Positions 29,803 to 38,214 of a DNA stretch of 52,311 bases are shown piece after piece. The stretch lies in contig JAGIBP010000045.1 in assembly GCA_017744285.1 (NCBI GenBank), positions 15,699 through 68,009 of the forward strand, in the 5' to 3' direction. Positions within the stretch are counted from its first letter, which is position 1. Each line of letters begins with the position of its first letter. The notes beneath the pieces were generated by a model. It ran no database searches. It was not told the origin of the DNA and saw only the letters and a program-made list of their open reading frames with translations. The translations under genes were made by a program, and so were the position numbers. Origin of the DNA: Variovorax sp. GTDB lineage: Bacteria; Pseudomonadota; Gammaproteobacteria; Burkholderiales; Burkholderiaceae_C.

Positions 29803-30433
29803 CCAGCCAGCCGGCGGCCTTGAACTGGTCCGCCAGCTGCCGCGCCACGGCGTCGTAGCCCTTGGCATTGGCGTGGATCTGGTCGGAGCGCAGCGACGCA
29901 TCCGACAGCACCCGCGCATACACGCCGGGGACCAGCAGTACCTTCTCGTTCGCCGCCACCTTCTCGTAGAACGCCGCATCGCTCAGCGAGCGCGTGGCGG
30001 CGCGCAGCGCATCGGGCGCCGGCGTGGCGATGACGGCGACGTACGTGGTGTGCGCCTTCGCCTGCCGGACGAGTTCGGAAAGATTGTCGATCGTGGCTTG
30101 CGCCGCACCGCCGCGCAGCATGTCGTTGCCGCCGATGCCGATCAGGATCGCGTCGTAATGGTCGGCGGCCAGCAGTTTCCCGAGGCGCGCCAGCGCGCCC
30201 GCCGTGGTGTCGCCGTTGACCCCTTCGTTGCTGACGTGCCAGCCGGTCAAGCCCGCCAGGCGGGCGGGCCAGTCTTCGGAGTCGCCGGCGCCGTAGCCGG
30301 CCGTGAGGCTGTCGCCGAGCGCCAGCACGCTGGCGCCCGTTGGCAGGGCCGCGACGGCTGGCTTGCGTTTGCCGCAGGCGATCAGGCCCAGGGCGGGGGT
30401 CACAGCGAGTGAAAGGAAGATCCTGCGCTTCAT
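29795..30433 (-). CDS. GDSL-family arylesterase/lysophospholipase (TesA-like) lipoprotein
   Basis: A 212-residue SGNH hydrolase. The N-terminus MKRRIFLSLAVTPALGLIAC ends in a lipobox (LIAC), so it is probably lipid-anchored in the envelope. Catalytic blocks are present: LALGDSLTAGYG (Ser), GVNGDTTAG (Gly), GIGGNDML (Asn) and DQIHANAKGY (Asp and His). It would hydrolyse aryl or acyl esters or lysophospholipids. It is upstream of nothing on its strand except the converging thioesterase, and follows a small membrane-protein gene by 35 nt. Confidence 0.9.
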   Translation of the reverse strand: MKRRIFLSLAVTPALGLIACGKRKPAVAALPTGASVLALGDSLTAGYGAGDSEDWPARLAGLTGWHVSNEGVNGDTTAGALARLGKLLAADHYDAILIGIGGNDMLRGGAAQATIDNLSELVRQAKAHTTYVAVIATPAPDALRAATRSLSDAAFYEKVAANEKVLLVPGVYARVLSDASLRSDQIHANAKGYDAVARQLADQFKAAGWLGG

Positions 30434-30468
30434 GGGCGTACTTTCGCAAAAGGGGGATATCAGCGTGG

Positions 30469-30687
30469 TCATCGACATTCGCAGACGCTGTAGGCAGTCT
30501 TGTCTTTGGGAGTATCGGGTCCTCGATAGACAAGGTATCCATCCCTTTGAATCGCGGCGCACTTCTGCGTGCACGCCTGCTGGGGCGATGGTGAACGGCT
30601 CTTGAAGTCGGTGATGAGCCAGGATAGAGCCATCACAATGACGAACGCCAATGCCACAAGCAATACTCTGCGCATGTTCCGGCTCAT
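30469..30687 (-). CDS. Small membrane protein coupled to the RHS tip, possible immunity protein
   Basis: A 72-residue protein with one N-terminal membrane segment (VLLVALAFVIVMALSWLI) and a periplasmic tail with four cysteines (ACTQKC near the middle, VCECR at the end). Its ATG overlaps the stop of the RHS-core frame (ATGA), which strongly suggests co-translation. Genes directly behind RHS C-terminal tips often encode immunity proteins; that is the basis for the guess. Base composition is less GC-rich than the neighbours, as in the RHS fragment. I recognise no family. Confidence 0.55.
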   Translation of the reverse strand: MSRNMRRVLLVALAFVIVMALSWLITDFKSRSPSPQQACTQKCAAIQRDGYLVYRGPDTPKDKTAYSVCECR

Positions 30688-31418
30688 TCAGGTATCTCCA
30701 CCAGACGCCAACTTGTGCATGCACGCGCTGGCGGCCGTCCCATTGGCGAGAGGAATGGACCCTGCAATCCAGGCTGGGATGGCCTGCACGTGTTGCCCGC
30801 ATTGGGGTCAGGCTCCGGGTAGGGGCCATCACATACCTTCAGGAGATTCGGCATCTTCCATGGGTAGTTAATTCCCACATATCCGCCCGGTAACTCAAGT
30901 GCCGGGTTAGGCTCATTGGTGAATTGATTCATCAGCGATCGTGGATTCCCAATACCGCCGTTTTCTGCCATCGCTGGCGATCCGCTGATAGCCGGCCCTC
31001 GCGGCAGATATGTACCTCGCGGAACTGGCTGGAGCCCCTTCAAATCACCAAATGACAGCGGATTCTGATCTGCATATCCAAATCGATTCCACCCGCCATC
31101 AAGGCCAATGGGATCCGGCTGCGTATACCGCCCCGTTCGGGGATCGTAGCTGCGGAAGTAGTTGTAGTGCAGCCCCGACTCCTTGTCGTAGTACTGCCCC
31201 GGATAGCGCAGGTTGAAGGTCACCGGCGCATCGATGACCGCGCCCGTGCCGGGCGCCATGAATCCATTCTCGGCCGTGGTCGGCAGTTCATCGCCAAAGG
31301 CGCTGTACGGCCACTGCCACACCGTCTGCCCGCTGGCGTTCGTCAGTTTTCTCGGCGTGTTGAGGTGGTCGCTGTGCACTACGTAGCGTATTCCGTTGAT
31401 CACGACCGCGACCGGCAT
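30684..31418 (-). pseudogene. RHS repeat-associated core and C-terminal tip, truncated
   Basis: A 244-residue frame that starts inside a normal RHS protein: MPVAVVINGIRYVVHSDHLN, TPRKLTNASGQTVWQWPYSA, then YDKESGLHYNYFRSYDPRTG and RYTQPDPIGLDGGWNRFGYA. After the core a tip of about 108 residues follows, the region that holds the toxin in intact RHS proteins; I cannot assign its activity. The YD-repeat shell is missing. The ATG at 31418 is 2 nt from the stop of an N-terminal remnant (TAGCGATG), so reinitiation could still express it. DNA here is lower in GC than its surroundings, suggesting transfer. Confidence 0.75.
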
Positions 31419-31420
31419 CG

Positions 31421-31645
31421 CTAGTTGAAGAAGGTGGCACCGTTCAGCGTCGCGACGACGGTACCTGTGTCTCCCGTCGTCGCATCGCCGCCGCCAGTTC
31501 CGAAAATCGAAATATTGGGTGTGCCGACCTTGGCACCATGCGCCGGTGAAGTGAAGGAAAGAGAGCATCCTGCGCGCGCTTCGCCTCCAAAAGCAGCGAG
31601 CACGAGAACAGCCGCGCCGAGCGCGTACGAGCACTTGCCTGACAT
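31421..31645 (-). pseudogene. RHS/YD-repeat protein N-terminal remnant (signal peptide plus Ig-like start)
   Basis: A 74-residue frame with GGAG six bases before the ATG at 31645. It holds a signal peptide (GAAVLVLAAFGGEARA) and then CSLSFTSPAHGAKVGTPNIS and GTVVATLNGATFFN, the usual opening of secreted RHS proteins in this bacterial group (from memory). It stops with TAG just where the normal protein would continue. The RHS core resumes 2 nt later in another frame, so an internal deletion of the YD-repeat body explains both pieces. Confidence 0.7.
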
Positions 31646-31943
31646 AGGTTCTCCCTGGGGCGCAGGACGGATCAACCGCCGCGCTTCTACTTTTCAGTTG
31701 GTTGTCGCCCTCGTGCGAACCGTTGATCACCGAGGTCCCACAGCACTATAGGTCGCGACGGAAGGAGCCCGGCAGTCGTGCGAGAGCCGGGGTTCTTGAA
31801 ATAAGCTGGAACGTTCTTCGATTTCCTGCGACGTTCCTCGCGCCCTGCGCTCAGAGCGGCCCGCATGCGGGGCATGAATGCCCCCGCGCAGACCGCCGCG
31901 CGGTCGATCGGAACTCAGCCCCGCATCGGCGGCGTCGACCGCC
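31646..31943. other. Intergenic region with no supported gene
   Basis: About 300 nt between the RHS remnant and the SPW-repeat gene, both minus strand. It should contain the RHS gene promoter. Only short frames are present (for example a 62-residue Arg-rich one), none with a ribosome site or recognisable sequence. I see no RNA gene or repeat. Confidence 0.5.
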
Positions 31944-32306
31944 TCAATGCGCCGCGCCGTGCCAGCGGCCGGTGTAGTCCTTGTCGACTACCAGCGTCCA
32001 GAGCGCCAGCGCCACGATCACCGCGCCGGTGATCACCGCCGTCAGCATCGCCTGGCGATGCATGGCGAAGCCGATCACCCACGGGGAGATCACCAGCCAC
32101 GCGCCAAGGGCACATTCGGTCCACTCTTCCCAGGCGCGCGGCACGATGATCGCGCCCAGGGCAGCGGCCACGAGGGCCACGCCGACGAGCACAGCGTTCG
32201 CCGTGGGCGACGGGACCTCCTGGTAGCTCAGCAGCCAGGGGGAGATCGCCAGCCAGACGCCCAGGAGCGCATTGACCACGTCCTGCCAGTGCTTGAGTTG
32301 CTTCAT
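31944..32306 (-). CDS. SPW-repeat integral membrane protein
   Basis: A 120-residue membrane protein with four hydrophobic segments. The two SPW repeats are clear: LLGVWLAISPWLLSY near residues 14-28 and LGAWLVISPWVIGF near 67-80. The start at 32306 has AGGAGGTGT upstream. The family is common in environmental bacteria; its role is unknown. It stands alone, with DUF3016 upstream on the same strand, 48 nt away. Confidence 0.85.
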   Translation of the reverse strand: MKQLKHWQDVVNALLGVWLAISPWLLSYQEVPSPTANAVLVGVALVAAALGAIIVPRAWEEWTECALGAWLVISPWVIGFAMHRQAMLTAVITGAVIVALALWTLVVDKDYTGRWHGAAH

Positions 32307-32354
32307 TGCACACCTCCTGCCGGCATGTGCCGGCCCTGATTGGATCAGTTGGAT

Positions 32355-32858
32355 TCAGCCGTGTTCCTTGGCCGCAACGATGCGCCGGGCGAACCAGTCG
32401 TCCAGCATGCGCCGTTCGTAGACGAAGCGGTCGCTGCTCGATGTGCGCCGCGCCAGCACGAGGTATTCCATGTCGCTGATGCGCTCTTCGCCGCTGGCGA
32501 TCACCTGGGCGTCGCGGCTCAGCGTGTAGCGCAGCTTCATGCGCGGCCAGGTGACGTCGGTCAGCACGCGCACGTCCTGGCCGCTTCGGCGCAAGGGGTT
32601 GAATTCGCCCGCCAGGTCGATGTCGAGAACCTCGATGCGCAGCGCGTCGCCAGGCCCCAGGTGGCGGTCGGCAAGCCGCTGCAGGTGCTCCTGCACGTCG
32701 CGCATCACCTCGGCGCGATCCCGGTCGTTGGGGAACGCGCGCGAGTACGCCGCGTCGCGGAAGTTCTCCGGGTGCACGAAGACGACCGTCAGGTCCGCCG
32801 CGCTGGCGGCGGACGCACCGGCGGCCAGTGCCGCAGCCAAGGCGAGGGAGCGGAACAT
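32355..32858 (-). CDS. DUF3016-family periplasmic protein
   Basis: A 167-residue protein with a signal peptide ending ASA-ADLT. The mature sequence VVFVHPENFRDAAYSRAFPN, LRIEVLDIDLAGEF and YTLSRDAQVIASGEERISDM matches DUF3016 as I remember it. No function is known for the family; its beta-rich periplasmic form suggests an envelope role. Start at 32858 with GGAGACCC upstream. Followed by the SPW-repeat gene on the same strand. Confidence 0.8.
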   Translation of the reverse strand: MFRSLALAAALAAGASAASAADLTVVFVHPENFRDAAYSRAFPNDRDRAEVMRDVQEHLQRLADRHLGPGDALRIEVLDIDLAGEFNPLRRSGQDVRVLTDVTWPRMKLRYTLSRDAQVIASGEERISDMEYLVLARRTSSSDRFVYERRMLDDWFARRIVAAKEHG

Positions 32859-32972
32859 CGCGGGTCTCCTTCGGCACAGGAAGGGAGATCAAGTGTAGGC
32901 AGCAGCGCCGCCGCGGCCGCACTGCCCCCGGAACAAGACCACTGCGAACGTTGGAATGGCGCGGTGGCTCGC

Positions 32973-33851
32973 CTATTCCTTGACCGAGCCGGTCAGTCCC
33001 GACACGTAGTACTCCACGAAGAACGAGTAGATGAACGCCACCGGCAGCGAGCCGAGCAGCGCGCCCGCCATGAGCGGCCCCCACTGGTACACGTCGCCCT
33101 GCACCAGCTCGGTGACCACGCCGACCGGCAGCGTCTTGATCTCCGACGAGGAGACGAAGGTCAGCGCATAGATGAACTCGTTCCACGAGAGCGTGAACGC
33201 GAAGATGCCCGCCGAGATCAGCCCCGGCACCGCGAGCGGCAGCACGATCTTCACGAGGATCTGCCAGCGGCTCGCGCCGTCGATGAGCGCGCATTCCTCC
33301 AGCTCGGCCGGGATCGAGCGGAAATAGCCCATCAAGAGCCAGGTGCAGAACGGAATCAGGAAGGTCGGATAGGTCAGGATCAGCGCGAGCCGCGTGTCGA
33401 ACATGCCGAGGTTGAAGACCACGTTGGCAAGCGGGATGAACAGGATCGACGGCGGCACCAGGTAGGCCAGGAAGATCGCGAGCCCCATCTGCCGCGCGCC
33501 CTTGAAGCGCAGGCGCTCGATGGCGTAGGCCGCGAACACCGAGCACGCGAGCGAGGCGAAGGTGGACACCACCGACACCAGCAACGTGTTCCACAGCCAC
33601 TGCGGGTACGAAGTGTCGAAGAGCAGCTTGTGGAAGTGATGGATCGTCGGCGCGATCACCCAGAACGGGTTGCCCTCGCGCGAGAGCAGTTCCGCGTCGG
33701 GCTTCACCGAGGTGATTGCCATCCAGTAGAACGGGAACAGCAGCACGACCAGGAACACTGCGAGCGGCAGGTACACCGTGACCAGCTTGCGCGGCACGGA
33801 TTCGAGGTAGGCCATGCCGACCACGTCCACCTTGGCTTGACTGGCGCTCAT
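32973..33851 (-). CDS. Sugar ABC transporter permease, MalG type
   Basis: A 292-residue inner-membrane subunit with six segments and the EAA loop AELEECALIDGASRWQILVK with IVLPLAVPGLI, split here, that docks on the ATPase. Typical of carbohydrate uptake 1 family importers. The ATG at 33851 overlaps the partner permease stop (ATGA). It is the last gene of the ATPase, receptor, permease, permease set read from 37218. The substrate is probably a sugar, polyol or sugar acid, by neighbourhood. Confidence 0.92.
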   Translation of the reverse strand: MSASQAKVDVVGMAYLESVPRKLVTVYLPLAVFLVVLLFPFYWMAITSVKPDAELLSREGNPFWVIAPTIHHFHKLLFDTSYPQWLWNTLLVSVVSTFASLACSVFAAYAIERLRFKGARQMGLAIFLAYLVPPSILFIPLANVVFNLGMFDTRLALILTYPTFLIPFCTWLLMGYFRSIPAELEECALIDGASRWQILVKIVLPLAVPGLISAGIFAFTLSWNEFIYALTFVSSSEIKTLPVGVVTELVQGDVYQWGPLMAGALLGSLPVAFIYSFFVEYYVSGLTGSVKE

Positions 33852-34756
33852 TTGTCGGACCCCCCTTGTTGCCAGGCGCGGCGCTGGAGCCCGAAGTAGC
33901 TGAACATGATGCAGGCCAAAAGGAAGGGCACCATCGCGATCGCGATCGCCGCGCCCTCGCCGAGCGCACCGCCGGAGATCGCGCGCTGGAACGACAGCGT
34001 CGCCATCAGGTGCGTCGCGTTGAGCGGGCCGCCGCGCGTGATCACGTAGATGAGCTGGAAGTCGGTGAAGGTGAAGAGCACCGAGAACGTCATGACCACC
34101 GCGATGATCGGCGTCAGGAGCGGCAGCGTCACGTGCCGGAACTGCTGCCAGGGCGTGGCGCCGTCGATGGCCGAGGCCTCGTAGTACGAGGGCGAGATCG
34201 TCTGCAGCCCCGCCAGCAGCGTGATCGCGACGAAGGGCACGCCGCGCCACACGTTGGCCGCGATCACCGCCATGCGCGCGTTCCACGGGTCGCCCAGGAA
34301 GTCGATGTAGTGGTCGATGAGCCCGAGCTTGACCAGCGCCCAGCTGATGATGGAGAACTGCGAGTCGTAGATCCACCAGAACGCGATCGCCGACAGCGCC
34401 GTCGGCACGATGTAGGGCAGCAGGATCACCGCGCGGAAGAAGGTCTTGAAGCGGATGTTCTTGTTGAGCAGCACCGCGAGCCAGAGCCCGAGCAGGAACT
34501 TGAACACGCTCGCCACCACCGTATAGAAGAGCGTGTTGAACAGCGCCAGCCGCGTGACCGAGTCGTGCCAGAGAAAGATGTAGTTCTCCAGCCCGATCCA
34601 CTCGCCGCCGCGCCCGACCTTGGTGTCGGTGAAGCCGAGCCAGGTGCCGAGCCCGAGCGGATAGGTCAGGAACAGCAGCAGCAGCACCGCCGCCGGCAGC
34701 ATGAATGCGAAGCCGAGGGCGTTGCGGCTGTTCTGGAAGCGGGCGAGCGCCGTCAT
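33848..34756 (-). CDS. Sugar ABC transporter permease, MalF type
   Basis: A 302-residue inner-membrane subunit with six segments; the EAA loop is SPSYYEASAIDGATPWQQFR followed by HVTLPLLTPI. It forms the channel with the MalG-type subunit whose start overlaps its stop. It begins 19 nt after the receptor stop. Length and layout are normal for the family, without the long extra loop of enterobacterial MalF. Confidence 0.92.
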   Translation of the reverse strand: MTALARFQNSRNALGFAFMLPAAVLLLLFLTYPLGLGTWLGFTDTKVGRGGEWIGLENYIFLWHDSVTRLALFNTLFYTVVASVFKFLLGLWLAVLLNKNIRFKTFFRAVILLPYIVPTALSAIAFWWIYDSQFSIISWALVKLGLIDHYIDFLGDPWNARMAVIAANVWRGVPFVAITLLAGLQTISPSYYEASAIDGATPWQQFRHVTLPLLTPIIAVVMTFSVLFTFTDFQLIYVITRGGPLNATHLMATLSFQRAISGGALGEGAAIAIAMVPFLLACIMFSYFGLQRRAWQQGGSDK

Positions 34757-34775
34757 CGGGGCGGGCGCTTTTTCT

Positions 34776-36104
34776 TCAGACCTTGTAGTAGCGCTCGGCG
34801 CGCTTTTGCGCGCGCTCGGCCGCTTCCTTCGGCGACTTCGCCCCGCTCGCGGCCTCGGCCACCATGTTCGGGATGATGAAGTCCGCCGCCGCGCCGGCCG
34901 AGGCGTAGCCCAGCTTGCCCTCGTAGCCGGCCGGGCGCAGGTTCTTGACCGAATCGCGGTACGGCGTGTTCTTGGGGTCCACGGTCCAGATCTCGTTGGC
35001 CTCGTAGGCGCGCAGCGGCTGCGCGACATAGCCGCCGGCACCCTTGAGCCAGTCGTCGAACTGCGGCCGCTCCATCATGAAACGCAGGAACTCCTTGGCG
35101 GCCTGCGGGTACTTGGTGTACTTCATGACCATCTGGTTGAAGAAGAGGTGCGACTCGGTCGGCACGCCCACCGGACCGACCGGGAACACCGCGTGGTTGA
35201 TGTCGGCCGCCATCTCCTTGACCTTCGGATCCTGCGAATTCTTCGCCGCGTAGTAGATCGAGATGCCGTTGTTGGTAACGCTGATCTGCCCGTCGAGGAA
35301 GGCCTTGTTGTTGTTCGGGTCCAGCCAAGACAGCGTGCCGGGGATGAAGTTCGCGTAGAGCTCCTTGGCGTACTCGAGCGCCTTGAGCGTCTCGGGGCTG
35401 TCGAGCACCACCTTGTTGTTCTTGTCGACCAGCTTGCCGCCGAACGACCAGATCAGCCAGTTGGTCCAGGTGCTGTCGCCCGTGGCGTTGCCCAGCGCCA
35501 TGCCGCCCGGGGTGCCCTTTTCCTTGAGCGCCTTGAAGAGCTTGAGGAAGTCGTCGTTGTTCTTCGGGAAGCTGTCGAAGCCGGCGGCCTTGACCATGCT
35601 CTCGCGGTAGACGATGAGCGAGCCCGAGGCGCCCAGCGGCAGGCCGATCCAGCGCTTGCCGTCGGGCCGCATGAACATCTCGGCCGCCGGGTACCAGCCG
35701 CCGTACTTCTTGCCCAGGTACTCGGCGAGGTCGGTCACGTCGAGCAGCTTGTCGGGGTAGAGGTTCGCGTCGTCGTTGGTCGACAGGATGATGTCGGGCC
35801 CCGCCCCGGTGTTGGCCGCCACCGCCGCCTTGGGGCGCACGTCTTCCCAGTTCTCGTTGTCCACGCGCACTTCGACACCGGTGGCGTCGCTGAACTTCTT
35901 GACGTTGGCCATGTAGGCGTCGATGTCGCCCTGCACGAAGCGGCTCCAGCGCAGCACGCGCAGCTTGGCGCCCTTCTCGGGCTTGAAGGTCATCGACTGC
36001 GCATTGGCCAGCGGCGAGAAGACGGCGGTGCCGACGCCGAGCGACGCGGCGGCGGCGAGGCCCGCCGAGCTCTTGAGAATCGTGCGGCGATTGAAGTCAC
36101 TCAT
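34776..36104 (-). CDS. Sugar ABC transporter substrate-binding protein, Tat-exported
   Basis: A 442-residue periplasmic receptor of solute-binding family 1. The N-terminus MSDFNRRTILKSSAGLAAAA has a twin-arginine motif, with cleavage near ANA-QSMT, so it is probably exported folded. The body has the family pattern GAGPDIILSTNDDANLYPDK, WIGLPLGASGSLIVYRESMV and FLDGQISVTNNG. It lies between the ATPase gene and the MalF-type permease. Ligand inferred to be a sugar or aldonate from the divergent dehydratase and dehydrogenase genes. Confidence 0.9.
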   Translation of the reverse strand: MSDFNRRTILKSSAGLAAAASLGVGTAVFSPLANAQSMTFKPEKGAKLRVLRWSRFVQGDIDAYMANVKKFSDATGVEVRVDNENWEDVRPKAAVAANTGAGPDIILSTNDDANLYPDKLLDVTDLAEYLGKKYGGWYPAAEMFMRPDGKRWIGLPLGASGSLIVYRESMVKAAGFDSFPKNNDDFLKLFKALKEKGTPGGMALGNATGDSTWTNWLIWSFGGKLVDKNNKVVLDSPETLKALEYAKELYANFIPGTLSWLDPNNNKAFLDGQISVTNNGISIYYAAKNSQDPKVKEMAADINHAVFPVGPVGVPTESHLFFNQMVMKYTKYPQAAKEFLRFMMERPQFDDWLKGAGGYVAQPLRAYEANEIWTVDPKNTPYRDSVKNLRPAGYEGKLGYASAGAAADFIIPNMVAEAASGAKSPKEAAERAQKRAERYYKV

Positions 36105-36144
36105 TCCTTTGTCTCCTGATGTTGAAGGGCCGAAAGAAAGAACC

Positions 36145-37218
36145 TCAAGCCACCAGCCTCTGGCCGGTGCCTGCGTCGAAAAGGTGCGCGCGCTGAAGAT
36201 CGGGTTGCAGGTGGATGGTGGTGCCGGGCGCGAAGTCGTGGCGCTCGCGGAACACCGCCGAGATCTCGGTGCCCTCGTGCCGGCAGGCGACGAAGGTGTC
36301 CATGCCCGTAGGCTCCAGTACCACCACGCGCGACGGAATGCCGCCGCCGTTGCCGAGGCTCAGGTGCTCGGGCCGGGTGCCGTAGATGACCGGCTGGCCA
36401 TCGCTGCCGCCCGAATGCAGGGGCGCGTCGAGCTGCGTGCCGTCCGCGAGCTCGACGCGGGCCGCGCCTGCGCTGCGCCGCAGCGTGCCGGGCAGGAAGT
36501 TCATCGCGGGCGAGCCGATGAAGCCGGCCACGAACTGGTTGGCCGGCCGGTCGTAGAGCTCGAGCGGACTGCCGGTCTGCTCGATGCGGCCATCGCGCAT
36601 CACGACGATCTTGTCGCCCATGGTCATGGCTTCGATCTGGTCGTGCGTGACGTAGATCGAGGTGGTCTTCAGCCGCTGGTGCAGCTCCTTGATCTCGCTG
36701 CGCATGGCCACGCGCAGCTTGGCGTCGAGGTTGGAGAGCGGCTCGTCGAACAGGAACACCTGCGGGTCGCGCACGATCGCGCGCCCCATCGCGACGCGCT
36801 GGCGTTGCCCGCCCGAAAGCTGGCGCGGGTAGCGGTCGAGCAGCGGCGTGAGCGCGAGGATCTCGGCCGCGCGGCCGACCTTCTGCGCGATGGTGGCCTT
36901 GTCGATCTTCGCCAGCGCGAGCGCGAAGGCCATGTTGTCGCGCACCGTCATGTGCGGATAGAGCGCGTAGTTCTGGAACACCATCGCGATGTCGCGCTCC
37001 TTCGGTGGAAGGTCGTTCACGCGCCGCTCGCCGATGCGGATCTCGCCGCTGTTGATTTCCTCCAGCCCGGCGATCATGCGCAGCAAGGTCGACTTGCCGC
37101 AGCCCGAGGGACCCACGAGAACGGTGAAGGAGCCGTCCCGGATGTCGATGTCCACGCCATGAAGGATGGGGACATCGCCGAAGTTCTTCTTGACTGACTG
37201 GATCGTGACACTCGCCAT
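36145..37218 (-). CDS. Sugar ABC transporter ATPase (MalK/UgpC-type)
   Basis: A 357-residue ATPase. Walker [10 protein letters not shown] lies near residues 36-44, the Q-loop [13 protein letters not shown] follows, then signature [15 protein letters not shown], Walker [17 protein letters not shown] and the switch YVTHDQ. A C-terminal regulatory domain (from about 240, RPEHLSLG) is the TOBE-like extension of MalK-type proteins. It is the first gene of the importer operon, 40 nt before the receptor start, and diverges from the GntR regulator across 147 nt. Confidence 0.92.
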   Translation of the reverse strand: MASVTIQSVKKNFGDVPILHGVDIDIRDGSFTVLVGPSGCGKSTLLRMIAGLEEINSGEIRIGERRVNDLPPKERDIAMVFQNYALYPHMTVRDNMAFALALAKIDKATIAQKVGRAAEILALTPLLDRYPRQLSGGQRQRVAMGRAIVRDPQVFLFDEPLSNLDAKLRVAMRSEIKELHQRLKTTSIYVTHDQIEAMTMGDKIVVMRDGRIEQTGSPLELYDRPANQFVAGFIGSPAMNFLPGTLRRSAGAARVELADGTQLDAPLHSGGSDGQPVIYGTRPEHLSLGNGGGIPSRVVVLEPTGMDTFVACRHEGTEISAVFRERHDFAPGTTIHLQPDLQRAHLFDAGTGQRLVA

Positions 37219-37325
37219 GCACTGAGCCCAGAGATTCGTGGAAAAAAGAAGACGTCGTGGGAGACGTTTCGCAACCGCGCAGTATTGGCACCGCGTCCGG
37301 CGCGCGCATCAGGGCAAACCGGTAC

Positions 37326-37352
37326 GTATGAACCCCTGGTAGATTTGTATGA
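37326..37352. promoter_or_regulatory. Candidate GntR operator: GTATGA direct repeat
   Basis: GTATGA occurs at 37326-37331 and again at 37347-37352, exactly 21 bp apart, two helical turns. The stretch is AT-richer than its surroundings and lies in the divergent promoter region, directly before the regulator gene. Such spacing suits a dimeric or tandem GntR-type regulator. It is not a textbook FadR-family palindrome, so this is tentative. Confidence 0.35.
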
Positions 37353-37365
37353 TGACCCGATCACC

Positions 37366-38214
37366 GTGCTGACCTCCTCCACCGCCGTGCGCGCACCGGC
37401 GCCCGCCCCCACCCGACCGCTGACCGTCGACCGGCTGTCGGACCGTCTCGCTGCGCTGCTGGGCGCGCAGATCGAGTCCGGCTCGCTGCGCGCCGGCGAG
37501 CGCCTGCCGACCGAGCAGAAGCTCGCCGCCGCGCACGGCGTGTCGCGCACCGTGGTGCGCGAGGCGGTGCACCAGCTCAAGTCACGGGGCATGGTCCAGT
37601 CCCGCCAGGGCTCCGGCGTCTATGTCTCGGCCAAGCCGCTCAACCTGCCACTGGCCTTCGATCCGGCCGTGCTCACCTCCGTGCAGGCGGTCGTGCATGT
37701 GGTCGAAGTGCGCCGCGTGCTCGAAGGCGAGATCGCCGCGCTGGCGGCCGAGCGCGCCAGCCGGGCGCAGATCGCCGCGCTGCGCCGCGCGCTCAAGGCC
37801 ATCGATGCGGCCGCGGCGGAAGGACGCGACGGCGTGGCCGAGGACCTGGCCTTCCACCGCGTGATCGGCGAGGCCACGGGCAATCCGCAGTTCCGGCTGC
37901 TGCTCGGATTCCTCGAGCAGTACCTGCGCGAAGGTATGCGCATCACGCGCGGCAACGAGGCGCGGCGCACCGACTTCATGGTCGCGGTGCAGCGCGAGCA
38001 TCGCGCGATCTTCAACGCGATCGCCGCGCGCGACCCGGTCGCCGCGCGGATGCATGCGACCGAACACCTGATCCGGGGCGAACAGCGCCTCGTCGAAGGC
38101 GGCGTCATCGACGGCCGGCGCCGGCAGGCGGCCGAGCGGGCCGTCCGCGCCGCGTCGCCGGCCCGTGCCGGCACCGGCAAGGGCCAGAAATCCACGAAGG
38201 AGTCCCCACCATGA
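37366..38214 (+). CDS. GntR-family (FadR/FCD type) transcriptional regulator
   Basis: About 282 residues. A winged helix-turn-helix (SGSLRAGERLPTEQKLAAAH, VSRTVVREAVHQLKSRGMVQ, SRQGSGVYVS) is followed by an all-helical FCD effector domain (EVRRVLEGEIAALAAERAS, DLAFHRVIGEATGNPQFRLL, EHRAIFNAIAARDPVAARMH). The start is uncertain: GTG 37366 is used, but TTG codons further up keep the frame open and no ribosome site is clear. Its stop overlaps the dehydrogenase start (ATGA). FCD regulators usually sense sugar acids or carboxylates and repress their own operon; it probably also controls the divergent importer. Confidence 0.87.
   Translation: MLTSSTAVRAPAPAPTRPLTVDRLSDRLAALLGAQIESGSLRAGERLPTEQKLAAAHGVSRTVVREAVHQLKSRGMVQSRQGSGVYVSAKPLNLPLAFDPAVLTSVQAVVHVVEVRRVLEGEIAALAAERASRAQIAALRRALKAIDAAAAEGRDGVAEDLAFHRVIGEATGNPQFRLLLGFLEQYLREGMRITRGNEARRTDFMVAVQREHRAIFNAIAARDPVAARMHATEHLIRGEQRLVEGGVIDGRRRQAAERAVRAASPARAGTGKGQKSTKESPP

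Noticed and set aside
31687..31875. A 62-residue minus-strand frame before the RHS remnant
   Set aside because: No ribosome site, Arg-rich, no resemblance to known proteins; treated as non-coding.
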